A program made the position numbers and the translations under genes. This document shows positions 7,575 to 16,564 of a stretch of DNA of 64,000 nt, piece by piece. The notes under the pieces are model-generated. The model ran no database searches, was not told the DNA's origin, and saw nothing but the letters and a program-made list of their open reading frames with translations. The stretch's first letter is position 1. Each line of letters opens with the position of its first letter. This stretch comes from an uncultured Eubacteriales bacterium. Its GTDB lineage: Bacteria; Bacillota; Clostridia; Oscillospirales; Oscillospiraceae. The stretch covers positions 1-64,000 of the forward strand of contig URAZ01000008.1 of the NCBI GenBank assembly GCA_900545925.1, read 5' to 3'.

Positions 7575-9668
7575 TCATTCCTCAATGATGATAAAAATCC
7601 CGCGTACAGCCGGGACTGTCCAGTCCCGGTTCAGACGTTCCTGCGTGATTGTGCCGGTAAACGGGTCAAGCGCCTTGCATCTGCGCGCGTCTGCACCCGG
7701 CAGGCGCACAACAGATTCCGTGCGGCCGGGATTGAGCAGGAAGAACATGCTTTTACTGTCCCTTGTGCGATATCTTGCCTGCCGGACGATCGGGCCAGAC
7801 AGCGTTTTGAACTGCGGCTCCTGCGCATCCGGAATCTGCACTGCCTCCTGGACAGACACAGCCTCAAATTCCCCGGCCAGCTGCAGCTGCTGGCCGCTCA
7901 GTGCGTCGATATGCGGAAGTTTTTCCGCAAACAGGACACAGACACCGGCTTTTTTCAGCTGCCGCAGCGCGGTGAGCGCCTCCGGTCGGATGACATCGAG
8001 CCCCGGCAGGAGAATCCTGCGGATTTCCTCGCCGCCAAGTCTGCCAGTCCGGGCAATCTCGGTCAAATCCTCCGCGTCGGCAAACAGGAAGTCCCGCCCC
8101 TCGTCCAGCATGGCCCGCAGCAGCCGCAGCGTTGCCAGATCGCAGCCGATGGCCTGCGCGCCGACCTCACAGTCATGCTTGGGTGTGTATTTTGCCTGTA
8201 CATCCTCAATGCCGAAGTAGAGGACGGTTGTACACTGGTTCTGCAATCCGTCCAAAAGCAGGCCCATTCTGCCGACATAGGCGTTGAGCTGCCGCATCTG
8301 CGCGCGGTCAAAGTATTTGCGCACCTGCCCGAACATGTCCTGGTTCCTCGGCAGAAAATCCCGGAAACGGCCGTCGCCGAAAGCGCTGAAATCCGCCTCC
8401 GCGTAACTCTGCGTGGTACGGACACCGGAGATATAGTTCAGGCCCATCGTTGCCAGCAGATTGTCAAACGGTGCCTTGCCGAATTCCTCCGGGTTGTCAA
8501 ACGGGCAGACCTCGGCCATGAATCCATTGGAGCCGCATTTGCGCGCGGCCATCTGGACATATTTTGCGTCCTGCGGGAAATAGCCCTCCGGCCAGCAGGC
8601 GAGAATGTCCATGCCCGGATAATCGCTCTGCCGCTGCACGGAAAGCATGTTTCCATAGCTGCGGACATGGTCAACGAGCATTTCCTCGCCGAAATAGTGC
8701 CCGGAGAAGCGTCCCCCGTGCGCGCGGCACCAGTTCCGCAGCTGCGCGGTGTAACTCTGACCGATGACATGGCCGATCATCTCATAGAATTTGACACGTG
8801 CGGGCCAGCAGACCTCTGTTCCCTCAAACAGCATGGGAAGCAGCGGATAGAGGTCCTCGCCATACATCTGACGGAAGATCCCCGGCAGACGCGCTTCCCA
8901 CGGCAAAAGCGCATAGGGCCACTGCTCATACGGACGCACATAGAACGTCTGCAGTGCCGGTTCATCTGTAAAAACGGCCTGCGCGTGCGCATAAACGCCG
9001 GGAACGGCCGCCTCGACCGGCTCGTAGCACAAGTCGATAAATCTGCGGACAGCGTCCGGGTTCAGGACGTTGATATAGCGGTCGTAGGAACAAATATTGT
9101 GCGTGCAGTGCGAACCCTCGTACGCGGGCTTCTGGCAGAAGATATACAGGACCTCACAGGCCTGCAGTTCACAGCGGATGGAGTCGTCTGAAAACGGGAC
9201 AGGCTGCATGGTTTCGTAGCGGACGATGCTGTCCTGTGGGATGGAAACGTCCACCTGATATTTTGCCGCCCAGACAATCCGGTCAGATTCGCAGTCCAGC
9301 CGGTAGCGCACCTCGCGGGGCGTATAGGTGATGATGCGGTGCATGTACAGCCCCTTGGCCTCGAGTTCCGGATGCTCCCGGAGCACCAGACCGCCGCCGG
9401 AGCCGCTTGGATAGCCGCTCTCGTCATAGACCCAGTAAGGAAGCCCGCTCTGCTCCAGTTCCTGCACAATGGCGCTGAACCGGTGCAGATTTTTCGGGTT
9501 GGTGGTAAAGCCGTCCTCCTGATATACGTTTGTGACAACGCCGCCAAAGCCATAGTCCTTCAATGCCTCCATGAACAGCCGGCTGTCATGCTCCGGCCAG
9601 ATATGGATCATGGGGTTCATGCGGTATTGCGCAGGCGGGTCCATGAATAACGCTTTATCGATGCTCAA
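7575..9668 (-). CDS. GH106-like (alpha-L-rhamnosidase-type) glycoside hydrolase
   Basis: A 697-residue protein with hallmarks of GH106-related enzymes: an N-terminal barrel containing VYDESGYPSGSGGG near residue 80 and FTDEP near residue 235, the latter a common acidic catalytic-site segment in this superfamily. GH106 members are known alpha-L-rhamnosidases but are usually longer, with extra beta domains, so this is a compact relative. The start is TTG with AGGAG upstream, overlapping the upstream stop by four bases (TTGA), which implies coupled translation. Activity on a rhamnose-like residue is inference. Confidence 0.6.
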   Translation of the reverse strand: MSIDKALFMDPPAQYRMNPMIHIWPEHDSRLFMEALKDYGFGGVVTNVYQEDGFTTNPKNLHRFSAIVQELEQSGLPYWVYDESGYPSGSGGGLVLREHPELEAKGLYMHRIITYTPREVRYRLDCESDRIVWAAKYQVDVSIPQDSIVRYETMQPVPFSDDSIRCELQACEVLYIFCQKPAYEGSHCTHNICSYDRYINVLNPDAVRRFIDLCYEPVEAAVPGVYAHAQAVFTDEPALQTFYVRPYEQWPYALLPWEARLPGIFRQMYGEDLYPLLPMLFEGTEVCWPARVKFYEMIGHVIGQSYTAQLRNWCRAHGGRFSGHYFGEEMLVDHVRSYGNMLSVQRQSDYPGMDILACWPEGYFPQDAKYVQMAARKCGSNGFMAEVCPFDNPEEFGKAPFDNLLATMGLNYISGVRTTQSYAEADFSAFGDGRFRDFLPRNQDMFGQVRKYFDRAQMRQLNAYVGRMGLLLDGLQNQCTTVLYFGIEDVQAKYTPKHDCEVGAQAIGCDLATLRLLRAMLDEGRDFLFADAEDLTEIARTGRLGGEEIRRILLPGLDVIRPEALTALRQLKKAGVCVLFAEKLPHIDALSGQQLQLAGEFEAVSVQEAVQIPDAQEPQFKTLSGPIVRQARYRTRDSKSMFFLLNPGRTESVVRLPGADARRCKALDPFTGTITQERLNRDWTVPAVRGIFIIIEE

Positions 9669-11182
9669 TTTGATACTCCTTCCAGCTGAAGTTCCAGCCC
9701 GGGTGCGGATTCATCGTCGCAGCGGCAGAGCCGATCAATCAGATCGCCCGGAATGACAAGCTGCCTCCCCTTCCGCACAGTCTGCCGGGTAACGTCTGTC
9801 CACGCGCCGTCCGCCAAATCCCGCGCGCGGACGGACGAGAAGCCCTCCGGCGGGATGGCGATGCGGACACAGTCCCATTCGCCGAACAAGCCTGCGTGCC
9901 GCGCCTCCGGCAGACTGATCTGCGCGCGCGGAATACGCCATGCCGCGCCGTCCCGTCTGGGAAGAGACGCTGCCGCGACGCTCTGGCCGCGCCGGGAAGC
10001 GATGATCAGCGGCTGCAGCGCGTCGGCACAGACGATTTCAGGCAGATGCTCCATGCCGCGCGTGATCACTGCCGGGCACGCCTGCGTGATGGTCTGATGC
10101 TCATATTCCTTCATCCAGGTCTGCCCCGGCGCAAAGCAGAAACGCTCCTGTACGGTGGCCTCGCTGCATCGCAGCGCGCTGCCGCAGATAGGAAGTTCCG
10201 GATACTGCGCCTGCCATTTGACCGCGCGGGTAATCTCGTGCAGCTTCTGTGCGTTATGCTGCGGGTCAAAGTCAAAAACGGGGATGGGACGGTACAGGCC
10301 GCTGCGCATTACGCCGATTGAGCAGCCGAGAACCGCACCGATATAGGCCTCGTCCTCGCAGTTGATTATGGTATGTGCCGACGGGCAGGCCCGCATCAGT
10401 GCCGCGATCCGGTCTAGCGTAGAGACCTGAGAAAACTGCCAAAGTACGTCATAGGAGCGAAAAATCTCCGCGTTCCGCAGAATTTCCGCCCATCTGTCCG
10501 GCCACGGCGACCAGCTGGCAAACCGGCCGTCGCTGATCTGCCTGCCGTTTTCCAGAACGACATTGTTGACCGGAGCCGCCGCCGGGTGGCACTGTTCCAT
10601 GTGCAGCTGCGGGTATTCCTGCTGCTTCAGTTCCTCCAGCAGCTGCCGCCACTGCGGGTCAAACTGCCGGCAGCCCCAGTCGATCTTCCAATAGCCGATC
10701 CCGGCCTCGCGGCTCCAGCGCAGGCGGGTACGCCAGTATTCGGCGCTCTTCTCGCGGCTCCAGAAGCCGCTGACGAATCCTTCGCCGCACGCCTGCGCGC
10801 TGACCCAAAGACCAGCGCCGCGCCAGCCGCGCGCCTTAAGTGCCTCGTTGACGCCGCGCAGACGCTGCGCGGGCGTGCCCGGAAACGACGGAAAGCGGTC
10901 GCGTGCCAGTTCAAGCGAGCCGAAGGACTCGATGGCAGCGTCGTTGACCGGATGTGTCCCGCGCGGAACGTCCCATCCGTCGTCGAGCAGGAAATACAGC
11001 TGATCGCGGACCGGCGCAAATTGCCCGGCCAGATCGCCAGAGCCGAAAATACTGTCCTCATCGAGATACTCCCGCGCCTTTTTCGCGCCGTCCGCGCCGA
11101 GGAAGACCTCGGCTGACGGCTCCAGAACCGCATTCGGTCGAGCACAGTTCTGTGCGTTCCATGTACAATAATAATTCAGCAT
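9665..11182 (-). CDS. GH27/GH36-like glycoside hydrolase
   Basis: A 505-residue barrel enzyme. Residues 64-70 hold FLLDDGW, and D168 lies in YWKIDWG, the K-x-D-W pattern that carries the nucleophile in alpha-galactosidase-type retaining enzymes. QCHPAAAPVNN and ISDGRFASW follow where acid/base residues are expected. It is shorter than typical GH36 proteins and lacks the large N-terminal beta domain. It is the first enzyme gene after the permeases, 10 bases downstream of the second one. ATG at 11182 follows AAGGAG. Substrate unknown; an alpha-linked sugar is most likely. Confidence 0.6.
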   Translation of the reverse strand: MLNYYCTWNAQNCARPNAVLEPSAEVFLGADGAKKAREYLDEDSIFGSGDLAGQFAPVRDQLYFLLDDGWDVPRGTHPVNDAAIESFGSLELARDRFPSFPGTPAQRLRGVNEALKARGWRGAGLWVSAQACGEGFVSGFWSREKSAEYWRTRLRWSREAGIGYWKIDWGCRQFDPQWRQLLEELKQQEYPQLHMEQCHPAAAPVNNVVLENGRQISDGRFASWSPWPDRWAEILRNAEIFRSYDVLWQFSQVSTLDRIAALMRACPSAHTIINCEDEAYIGAVLGCSIGVMRSGLYRPIPVFDFDPQHNAQKLHEITRAVKWQAQYPELPICGSALRCSEATVQERFCFAPGQTWMKEYEHQTITQACPAVITRGMEHLPEIVCADALQPLIIASRRGQSVAAASLPRRDGAAWRIPRAQISLPEARHAGLFGEWDCVRIAIPPEGFSSVRARDLADGAWTDVTRQTVRKGRQLVIPGDLIDRLCRCDDESAPGLELQLEGVSN

Positions 11183-11192
11183 ACCGCGCTCC

Positions 11193-12086
11193 TTATCCCT
11201 TCACACTGCCGATAACAAGACCCTTGGTGAAGTATTTCTGAATAAACGGATATACACACAGGATCGGCAGCATGCCGATAAACAGCTGCGCAGATTTAAG
11301 ACTCTCGTTCGTGACTGTCAGCAGCTGCTCAATCACGGAGATATCCGTCGTCTCCATAATGACATTCAGCGTCGTACGGGAGACCATATTGTGCAGCAGC
11401 GTCGCCAACGGCTGCAGCGTATCATCGCGCAGATAGATCATACCGTCAAACCAGGAGTTCCAGTGGCCGACCATGGAGAACAGCGTTACCGTCGCAATGC
11501 TGGGCTTTGACAGCGGCACATAGACCCGCAGCAGCACGGACAGATGTCCTGCGCCGTCGAGCAGCGCGGCCTCCTCCAGTTCCTTTGGGAGTCCGCGGAA
11601 GAAATTCAGCATCAGAATGACATTGCCGATCGGTACGGCGCACGGAATGATCATTGCCCAGAAGGAATTGAGCAGATGCACATTCTTGACGACCAGATAC
11701 GTCGGAATCAGACCGCCGCTGAACAAAGAGGCAATCAAAAAGAACCAGACATACGCCGTCCGCCCGTTGAACCGGTCAGAGGATTTGGAAAGCGGATATG
11801 CGCACATGATCGTCATCAAAACCTGTATGCCCGCGCCGATGACAGTGCGCAGGACGCTGATAACGAAGGCCCGGACAAAGGCCGAGTCCTTCAGGATATA
11901 CCGGTAGGATTCCAGATTGAAGTTGACCGGCCAGAACGTGACCATGCCTGCGGTGTTCGCAACGCGGTCACTCAGCGAGACGGCCAGAATGTGGATCATT
12001 GGCAGCAGGCAGATCAGAGCCAGAAGCGCCACCATAAAATAGTCGAAGACCAGAAAAGTCTTATAGCCCTTTGAATTTTCAATCAT
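11193..12086 (-). CDS. Carbohydrate ABC transporter permease (YtcP/LplC type)
   Basis: A 297-residue integral membrane protein with about six hydrophobic segments (starting at residues 13-35) and the EAA-type cytoplasmic loop EEAALLDGAGHLSVLLRVYVPL that contacts the ATPase. The closest recognisable type is YtcP/LplC, the second permease of CUT1 sugar importers. It lies 14 bases downstream of the LplB-type permease. No ATPase gene is in the operon; such systems usually share a distant MsmX-like ATPase. Start ATG follows AGGAGG. Confidence 0.88.
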   Translation of the reverse strand: MIENSKGYKTFLVFDYFMVALLALICLLPMIHILAVSLSDRVANTAGMVTFWPVNFNLESYRYILKDSAFVRAFVISVLRTVIGAGIQVLMTIMCAYPLSKSSDRFNGRTAYVWFFLIASLFSGGLIPTYLVVKNVHLLNSFWAMIIPCAVPIGNVILMLNFFRGLPKELEEAALLDGAGHLSVLLRVYVPLSKPSIATVTLFSMVGHWNSWFDGMIYLRDDTLQPLATLLHNMVSRTTLNVIMETTDISVIEQLLTVTNESLKSAQLFIGMLPILCVYPFIQKYFTKGLVIGSVKG

Positions 12087-12100
12087 AGCTGCACGCCTCC

Positions 12101-13024
12101 TCAGAACAGCTGATAGTTGCCGTATTTGATTGCCATGGAATACGCCAAGGCCATCAGCCCAGCAGATACGACTGATTTGAACAGCGCTGCCGCCGTGGAA
12201 AGGCTGTACTGTGCCTGCTCCAGACCGATTCTGTAAATATAGGTGTCAAGGATATCGCCGGACATATAGACCTGCGGGCTGTACATGTTCATGACCTGGT
12301 CCATACCCGCGTTCAGGATATTTCCAAGCGACAGAACGGCCATGACGAAGATGATCGGCGCGATGCCGGGCAGTGTAACGTGAATCAGCTGCCGGAATTT
12401 TCCCGCACCGTCAATCGCAGCCGCTTCATAAAGCCCGGGATCGATGCCCGTGAGCGCAGCCAGATAGATAATGGATGCGTAGCCGAAGTTTTTCCAGATA
12501 TCTGTGACGATCAGCACACCAGGGAAAAGTGAGTTGTCGCCCATAAAATAATAATTTCCAAGCCCGAGCATCTCAAGAATATGGTTGATCAGGCCGCCCG
12601 GTGACAAAAGCGTTGCGAAAATACCGCCCAGAATAACCCATGACAGGAAATTCGGCAGATAGACCAGCGTCTGCGTAATCTTGACAAAGCGCTTGCTTTT
12701 CAGTTCGTTGAGCAGAAGCGCAAACACGACCGGGACGATCAGGCCCAGAATCAGCTTCGCGCAGGCGATCACAAGCGTGTTTTTCATGATGTTCCAGAAA
12801 TCCGGATAGGACATCAGGAAGCGGAAATTGTCCAGTCCAACCCATTCGGATTTGAACAGTCCCTTCGTGACCCGGTAGTCCTGGAACGCCATGACAATGC
12901 CGCCCATGGGAACGTAGTTGAAAATCAGAAGCAGAATCACCGCCGGCAGCAGCATCAGGTGAAGGGGGAGATTCTTGCGGAAATTGGAGACCGGTTTTTT
13001 CTTTGTTGTCGGAAGCGATGCCAT
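12101..13024 (-). CDS. Carbohydrate ABC transporter permease (LplB type)
   Basis: A 307-residue permease with a basic N-terminus, a first membrane segment near residues 24-44 and the EAA loop YEAAAIDGAGKFRQLIHVTLPG. It pairs with the next permease to form the channel of a CUT1-class oligosaccharide importer. The family includes LplB, and many members sit in loci for plant or host glycans. A GAGAGGAAAG site precedes the ATG. The gap to the upstream binding-protein gene is 164 bases and contains a strong hairpin. Confidence 0.88.
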   Translation of the reverse strand: MASLPTTKKKPVSNFRKNLPLHLMLLPAVILLLIFNYVPMGGIVMAFQDYRVTKGLFKSEWVGLDNFRFLMSYPDFWNIMKNTLVIACAKLILGLIVPVVFALLLNELKSKRFVKITQTLVYLPNFLSWVILGGIFATLLSPGGLINHILEMLGLGNYYFMGDNSLFPGVLIVTDIWKNFGYASIIYLAALTGIDPGLYEAAAIDGAGKFRQLIHVTLPGIAPIIFVMAVLSLGNILNAGMDQVMNMYSPQVYMSGDILDTYIYRIGLEQAQYSLSTAAALFKSVVSAGLMALAYSMAIKYGNYQLF

Positions 13025-13126
13025 GCTTTCCTCTCTTTCCCGTCCGGACCGCGCGGCGCGCGGCCCGGACGATTATGATCTGCGATGTACAAAATATCAG
13101 GGGGGGGCAAAAGCCCTGCATGCTGC

Positions 13127-13163
13127 GATGCGGAAGCGCGTGTCAGACAGGCGCTTCCGCATC
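13127..13163 (-). promoter_or_regulatory. Intercistronic hairpin after the solute-binding protein gene
   Basis: GATGCGGAAGCGC (13127-13139) pairs perfectly with GCGCTTCCGCATC (13151-13163), 25 bases past the binding-protein stop. There is no T-run. Strong hairpins at this place often stabilise the upstream transcript so that the binding protein is made in excess of the permeases. A second GC-rich fold lies near 13041-13071, and a run of eight Gs is at 13100-13107. Confidence 0.5.
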
Positions 13164-13188
13164 CGGTTACGAAACGGGGCTGATCAGC

Positions 13189-14850
13189 TTATCGGTTCTG
13201 ATACCATTCGTTGATTTCAGCAGTGATTGCGTCGCCGCCGCTGGATTTCCACAGGTTGACAAATTCATCAAAATAGTCAACGGGCTGTGCACCGGTGATA
13301 ATATTGGTGATCATCTGGTTTGCCAGCGTGTTCAGATTGCCGCCGTTCTTGGTGAAGGCCTCTCCGGGCGTGCCGGTAAAGGCGCTGATGAGATAGGCGC
13401 CGCCGTTAATCTCGGCGTCCAGCGCGCCCTGCGTGCTGTCCGGGCCAAAGATCGTGTACAGAATCCGTCCGCTCTCGTCGTTTTCAAGGCGCCATTTTTC
13501 ACACGTCTCGACCGTGCCGGCATAGTTCGAGATAAATTCTGCCGGTTCCTCATTGGTGTCGATGAAATGCGTGTAGGCGATGTAGATTTCATGGTTCACG
13601 CCGGTTGCAGTGATGATGGCGGGATAGGAAAGATTGTTGATGCCGCTTTCGGAGTAGGTCTGGCTCTCCTCGTTCGTATACTTGATGAACATGTTGAACA
13701 GCTTGACGACAGCTTCTGGATTTTTGCAGTCCTTGCTGACAACAACAACGGAGCCGATGCTCGTGCTGACCTCAACCGGTGCGAAGCCGCCGTCTTCGTT
13801 ATACAGCGGGTAATAACCCCACTCCTGGCCGAGGGAAATACCGTTGTCGAGATAGAACGGAGCAGTCATGTTGCAGATGACAACGCCGCTCTTGCCGGAG
13901 ACAGCATCCTCAAAGAGCTGCTGCTCAGACTTCGTGCCGTATTCCTGGTCGAGAAGACCGGACGCATACTTGTCGTGCAGTGCGGAAAGTGCCGTCTTCA
14001 TTTCCGGCTGAATGAGGCTGTAGACCAGTTCTCCGTCCTGCTCCAGCCATGTGGAGACAAGGCCGCCCTCGGCGTTGATGAGATACTTCATGGCCAGCAT
14101 GTCGCTGATTTCCTTCGTGGCGCCGAGGCCGATTGTGCAGGTGCCGCCCATGTTATTCTCCTTGAACGCTGCAGCAATGTCCCAGACATCTGCCATGCTC
14201 TTCGGCTCAGAAAGGCCGAGTTCCTGCAGCCAGTCCGTCCGGATGGCAACCACGCCGCCCTTGTCCAGATAATCCGCCGGCTGCACAAGGCCGTACAGAC
14301 GGCCATCCTTCGTCACATTGGATGCCATAACGCCGCCGTCGGCGTACATCAGCTTTTTGAGGTCGTCAGAGGCGTACTGCTCAAAGATGTCCGTCATATC
14401 CGTGAGCATGTCGGCCTCAAGCAGTTCCTTATAGGTTGCGTAGCTGACGCTGGCAAAGTCGGGGAACTCGCCTGCGGTGATAGCAAGGTTGATTTTAGTT
14501 GGCATGTCCTCAAAATCGGCCGCAACGCTCGTGTACTGTACGTCGATGCCCTTGCTGTTCCAGAGCGTTTTCCACGGGTTATCGTCCAGCGTGACCCCCT
14601 CCGGGCAGGAGGTCGTCAGCGTCTGGGCGACGATTGTCGTCAGCGTGATCGGCGTGTCATACCCGCCGAAGGGATCGACGGTTTCGTCCTGTACAGAAGT
14701 CTCGGGGGTTTGGGCGTCAGCAGCCGGGGTCTGTTCTGTCTGCGTGGGTTTCGCCTGTGCCGCAGGATCTTCCGTCGCCGACTTTGCCGCGCAGCCGTAA
14801 ACACCCAGCAGGATACATACGCACAAAAGTGCTGTAATCAGTTTTTTCAT
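13189..14850 (-). CDS. Extracellular sugar-binding lipoprotein of the ABC importer
   Basis: A 553-residue lipoprotein. Residues 1-20 form a signal peptide ending in a lipobox (LGVYGC, lipidated Cys 20), followed by a Thr/Ala/Pro/Gln-rich linker to about residue 60. The mature part is a type-1 extracellular solute-binding domain (ITAGEFPDF, NPEAVVKLFN), similar in size to LplA-like oligosaccharide-binding proteins. It is the first gene of the operon, so it should be the most abundant product. It captures the substrate outside and delivers it to the two permeases. AAAGGAG precedes ATG. Confidence 0.88.
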   Translation of the reverse strand: MKKLITALLCVCILLGVYGCAAKSATEDPAAQAKPTQTEQTPAADAQTPETSVQDETVDPFGGYDTPITLTTIVAQTLTTSCPEGVTLDDNPWKTLWNSKGIDVQYTSVAADFEDMPTKINLAITAGEFPDFASVSYATYKELLEADMLTDMTDIFEQYASDDLKKLMYADGGVMASNVTKDGRLYGLVQPADYLDKGGVVAIRTDWLQELGLSEPKSMADVWDIAAAFKENNMGGTCTIGLGATKEISDMLAMKYLINAEGGLVSTWLEQDGELVYSLIQPEMKTALSALHDKYASGLLDQEYGTKSEQQLFEDAVSGKSGVVICNMTAPFYLDNGISLGQEWGYYPLYNEDGGFAPVEVSTSIGSVVVVSKDCKNPEAVVKLFNMFIKYTNEESQTYSESGINNLSYPAIITATGVNHEIYIAYTHFIDTNEEPAEFISNYAGTVETCEKWRLENDESGRILYTIFGPDSTQGALDAEINGGAYLISAFTGTPGEAFTKNGGNLNTLANQMITNIITGAQPVDYFDEFVNLWKSSGGDAITAEINEWYQNR

Positions 14851-14959
14851 AAGCTGTGTTTCTCCTTTTCATTTTTCCGTTATCACTTACATCTGCCGTT
14901 CAAGCGGGCCCTTGCCTAAAACGCACATCTGTTATGTGAATAATATATCATTTTTGTGC

Positions 14960-14987
14960 ATTATAATGAATGGAGTTTTTTCGTTAA
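14960..14987 (-). promoter_or_regulatory. Promoter of the transport/glycosidase operon
   Basis: On the minus strand TTAACG (14982-14987), 16 bases, then TATAAT (14960-14965). The perfect -10 with a weak -35 fits activation by an AraC regulator. The remainder of the 318-bp divergent region 14851-15168 is AT-rich, and no gene is visible in it. Confidence 0.5.
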
Positions 14988-15111
14988 TTTCTAAATAATA
15001 TCACTCCCATTATTTGATCATCTATAAAATATACGCTGTAAAATAAGGCTTTTCAGGCTCCCTACGCAAACAGAAAGAATGATTTTGTGCTAAAAAAAGT
15101 TATAACATGCA

Positions 15112-15140
15112 TTTACAGAGGCGCGACTTTTCTTTATAGT
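15112..15140 (+). promoter_or_regulatory. Promoter of the AraC-family gene
   Basis: TTTACA (15112-15117), 17 bases, then TATAGT (15135-15140), ending 28 bases before the start codon. It is divergent from the operon promoter. Confidence 0.45.
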
Positions 15141-15168
15141 AAAGAGGAAGACAAGGGGGGGTGCCGTC

Positions 15169-16083
15169 ATGCCGCAGCAAAATCACGAGTTGCAGACATT
15201 TGAATATCATTTTAAGTTCTTCCAACTCTATCATAACTATTTTTCGTTTATCTCACTCGGCTGGGAGAATTGGAAATATCCGCAGAAATATTCAATCGAC
15301 AACTTCGGCTCCTCAGAGAACCAGTTTATCTTTCAGTATACCGTCTCCGGTGAGGGAGCAATTACAATCAACTCTCACACGCATGTGCTGCGTCCCGGGC
15401 AGGCATTTCTGATCGAACGGCCCGGCGCAACGCATTATTTCAGGCCCAAAAACAGCGCACACTGGGAACTGCAGTTTTTGTCCATGAACGCCGTATGCGG
15501 CAGCATTCTCCGGAATATCATCAACGAATACGGAAATATCTACACGCTTCCGCCTGCCTGCCCGGTTCTGAACTGCTGGGAAAAACTCTACGGACTGGCT
15601 GTGAATAAGCAGATCGACAATTTCTTTACCGCCTCATCCTACACCTATGAGTTCATCATGGCGCTTCACGATACGCTGCGTGCCCTTCCGGGCCTGCGGC
15701 ACTCCAATAACCGCTTGCAAAACTGCGTCGAAGCAATTCAGGCAAACTATCAGAGCAATCTGACGCTGACCCAGATGGCGCAGATCTGCAATCTTTCGCC
15801 GTCCTATCTCACGAAGATTTTCAAGGAAAACTTCAAAACGACACCGGTGCAGTACCTGATCAAATATCGAATTGAGATGGCCTGCCGCTTGCTGCAGCGA
15901 AGCGATATGCGCATCGAGGATATTGCGCTGCAGACCGGCTTCGGCAGCGGGAATTATTTCTCAAGAATCTTTAAATCCGTCGTCGGCGTCTCCCCGAAGG
16001 ACTATCGGAAGGAGCAAAATCTCGAACTTCTGACCGCACAGGAAACGCAGGAGTTGATCGTGCGCTATGAGATGCTGAAATAG
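15169..16083 (+). CDS. AraC-family regulator of the adjacent sugar operon
   Basis: A 304-residue two-domain regulator. Residues 30-110 resemble a cupin-like sensor (GEGAITINSH, VLRPGQAFLIERPG), and residues 200-295 hold the paired AraC helix-turn-helix motifs (LTLTQMAQICNLSPSYLTKIF and IEDIALQTGFGSGNYFSRIF). The G-rich site before ATG 15169 supports the start. It is transcribed away from the sugar operon across a 318-bp shared region, the usual layout for a local activator. The sensed ligand is presumably the imported sugar or a breakdown product. Confidence 0.88.
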   Translation: MPQQNHELQTFEYHFKFFQLYHNYFSFISLGWENWKYPQKYSIDNFGSSENQFIFQYTVSGEGAITINSHTHVLRPGQAFLIERPGATHYFRPKNSAHWELQFLSMNAVCGSILRNIINEYGNIYTLPPACPVLNCWEKLYGLAVNKQIDNFFTASSYTYEFIMALHDTLRALPGLRHSNNRLQNCVEAIQANYQSNLTLTQMAQICNLSPSYLTKIFKENFKTTPVQYLIKYRIEMACRLLQRSDMRIEDIALQTGFGSGNYFSRIFKSVVGVSPKDYRKEQNLELLTAQETQELIVRYEMLK

Positions 16084-16133
16084 CATTCTGTCAGGTGTAA
16101 ACGGCAGGCATCCCTGCGCCGCTCGGTTTGACT

Positions 16134-16171
16134 AAATAAAACTGCCATCCCGACGGGATGGCAGTTTTATT
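16134..16171. terminator. Bidirectional terminator between AraC gene and tmRNA
   Basis: A near-perfect inverted repeat (AAATAAAACTGCCATCCCG and its complement) with an A-run on one side and a T-run on the other. It can end the AraC transcript on the plus strand and tmRNA on the minus strand. Confidence 0.85.
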
Positions 16172-16520
16172 TGGTGGAGCTGAGGGGAATCGAACCCCTG
16201 TCCGAAAGCAACTTGACTGGACTTTCTCCGGGCGCAGTCTGTTATTTACATTCCCTCGGCGCGGCGGGAGCAGACACTCTCCGCGCCTTAGTAGCTTCAT
16301 GATGCGTGACGCAGGCAAAGCTTACTGCGTTCACGGACGCCACTAAATCACGCCCAAGCCCGGCTCGTGGCCCTTCCGGGGAGGACGGGTTGCCTAATTA
16401 GGCAGCCTGAGCAACGTAAGTGTTGTCAGTTAATTTAGAAAAATTGCCCGTTTTATGGAGGCCAGGCGCCTCCGCCCGCTTATCCAGCCTCACTGCCCCC
16501 GTCGAAACCAGTGCAGCCCC
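16172..16520 (-). ncRNA. ssrA: Transfer-messenger RNA (tmRNA)
   Basis: The 5' end GGGGCTG (16520 downward) pairs with CAGCTCC at the 3' end, followed by discriminator A and an encoded CCA (16172-16174). The tRNA-like part holds GGTTTCGACG near the 5' end and GGGTTCGATTCCCC near the 3' end. The tag frame ends in a double stop region (TAA at 16398-16400). Its last 16 codons (16401-16448) read GNFSKLTDNTYVAQAA; the exact resume codon could be one or two codons earlier. tmRNA with SmpB rescues stalled ribosomes and tags the product for proteolysis. The smpB gene lies 1.3 kb away on the same strand. Confidence 0.96.
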
Positions 16521-16564
16521 ATATAGCAGCGGGAAACCGCTGCGGATCGCTGGAAAACTCTAAC

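Noticed and set aside
13003..14919. Plus-strand open frame opposite the sugar-binding protein gene
   Set aside because: The minus-strand frame has a signal peptide, lipobox and family match; the plus frame has none.
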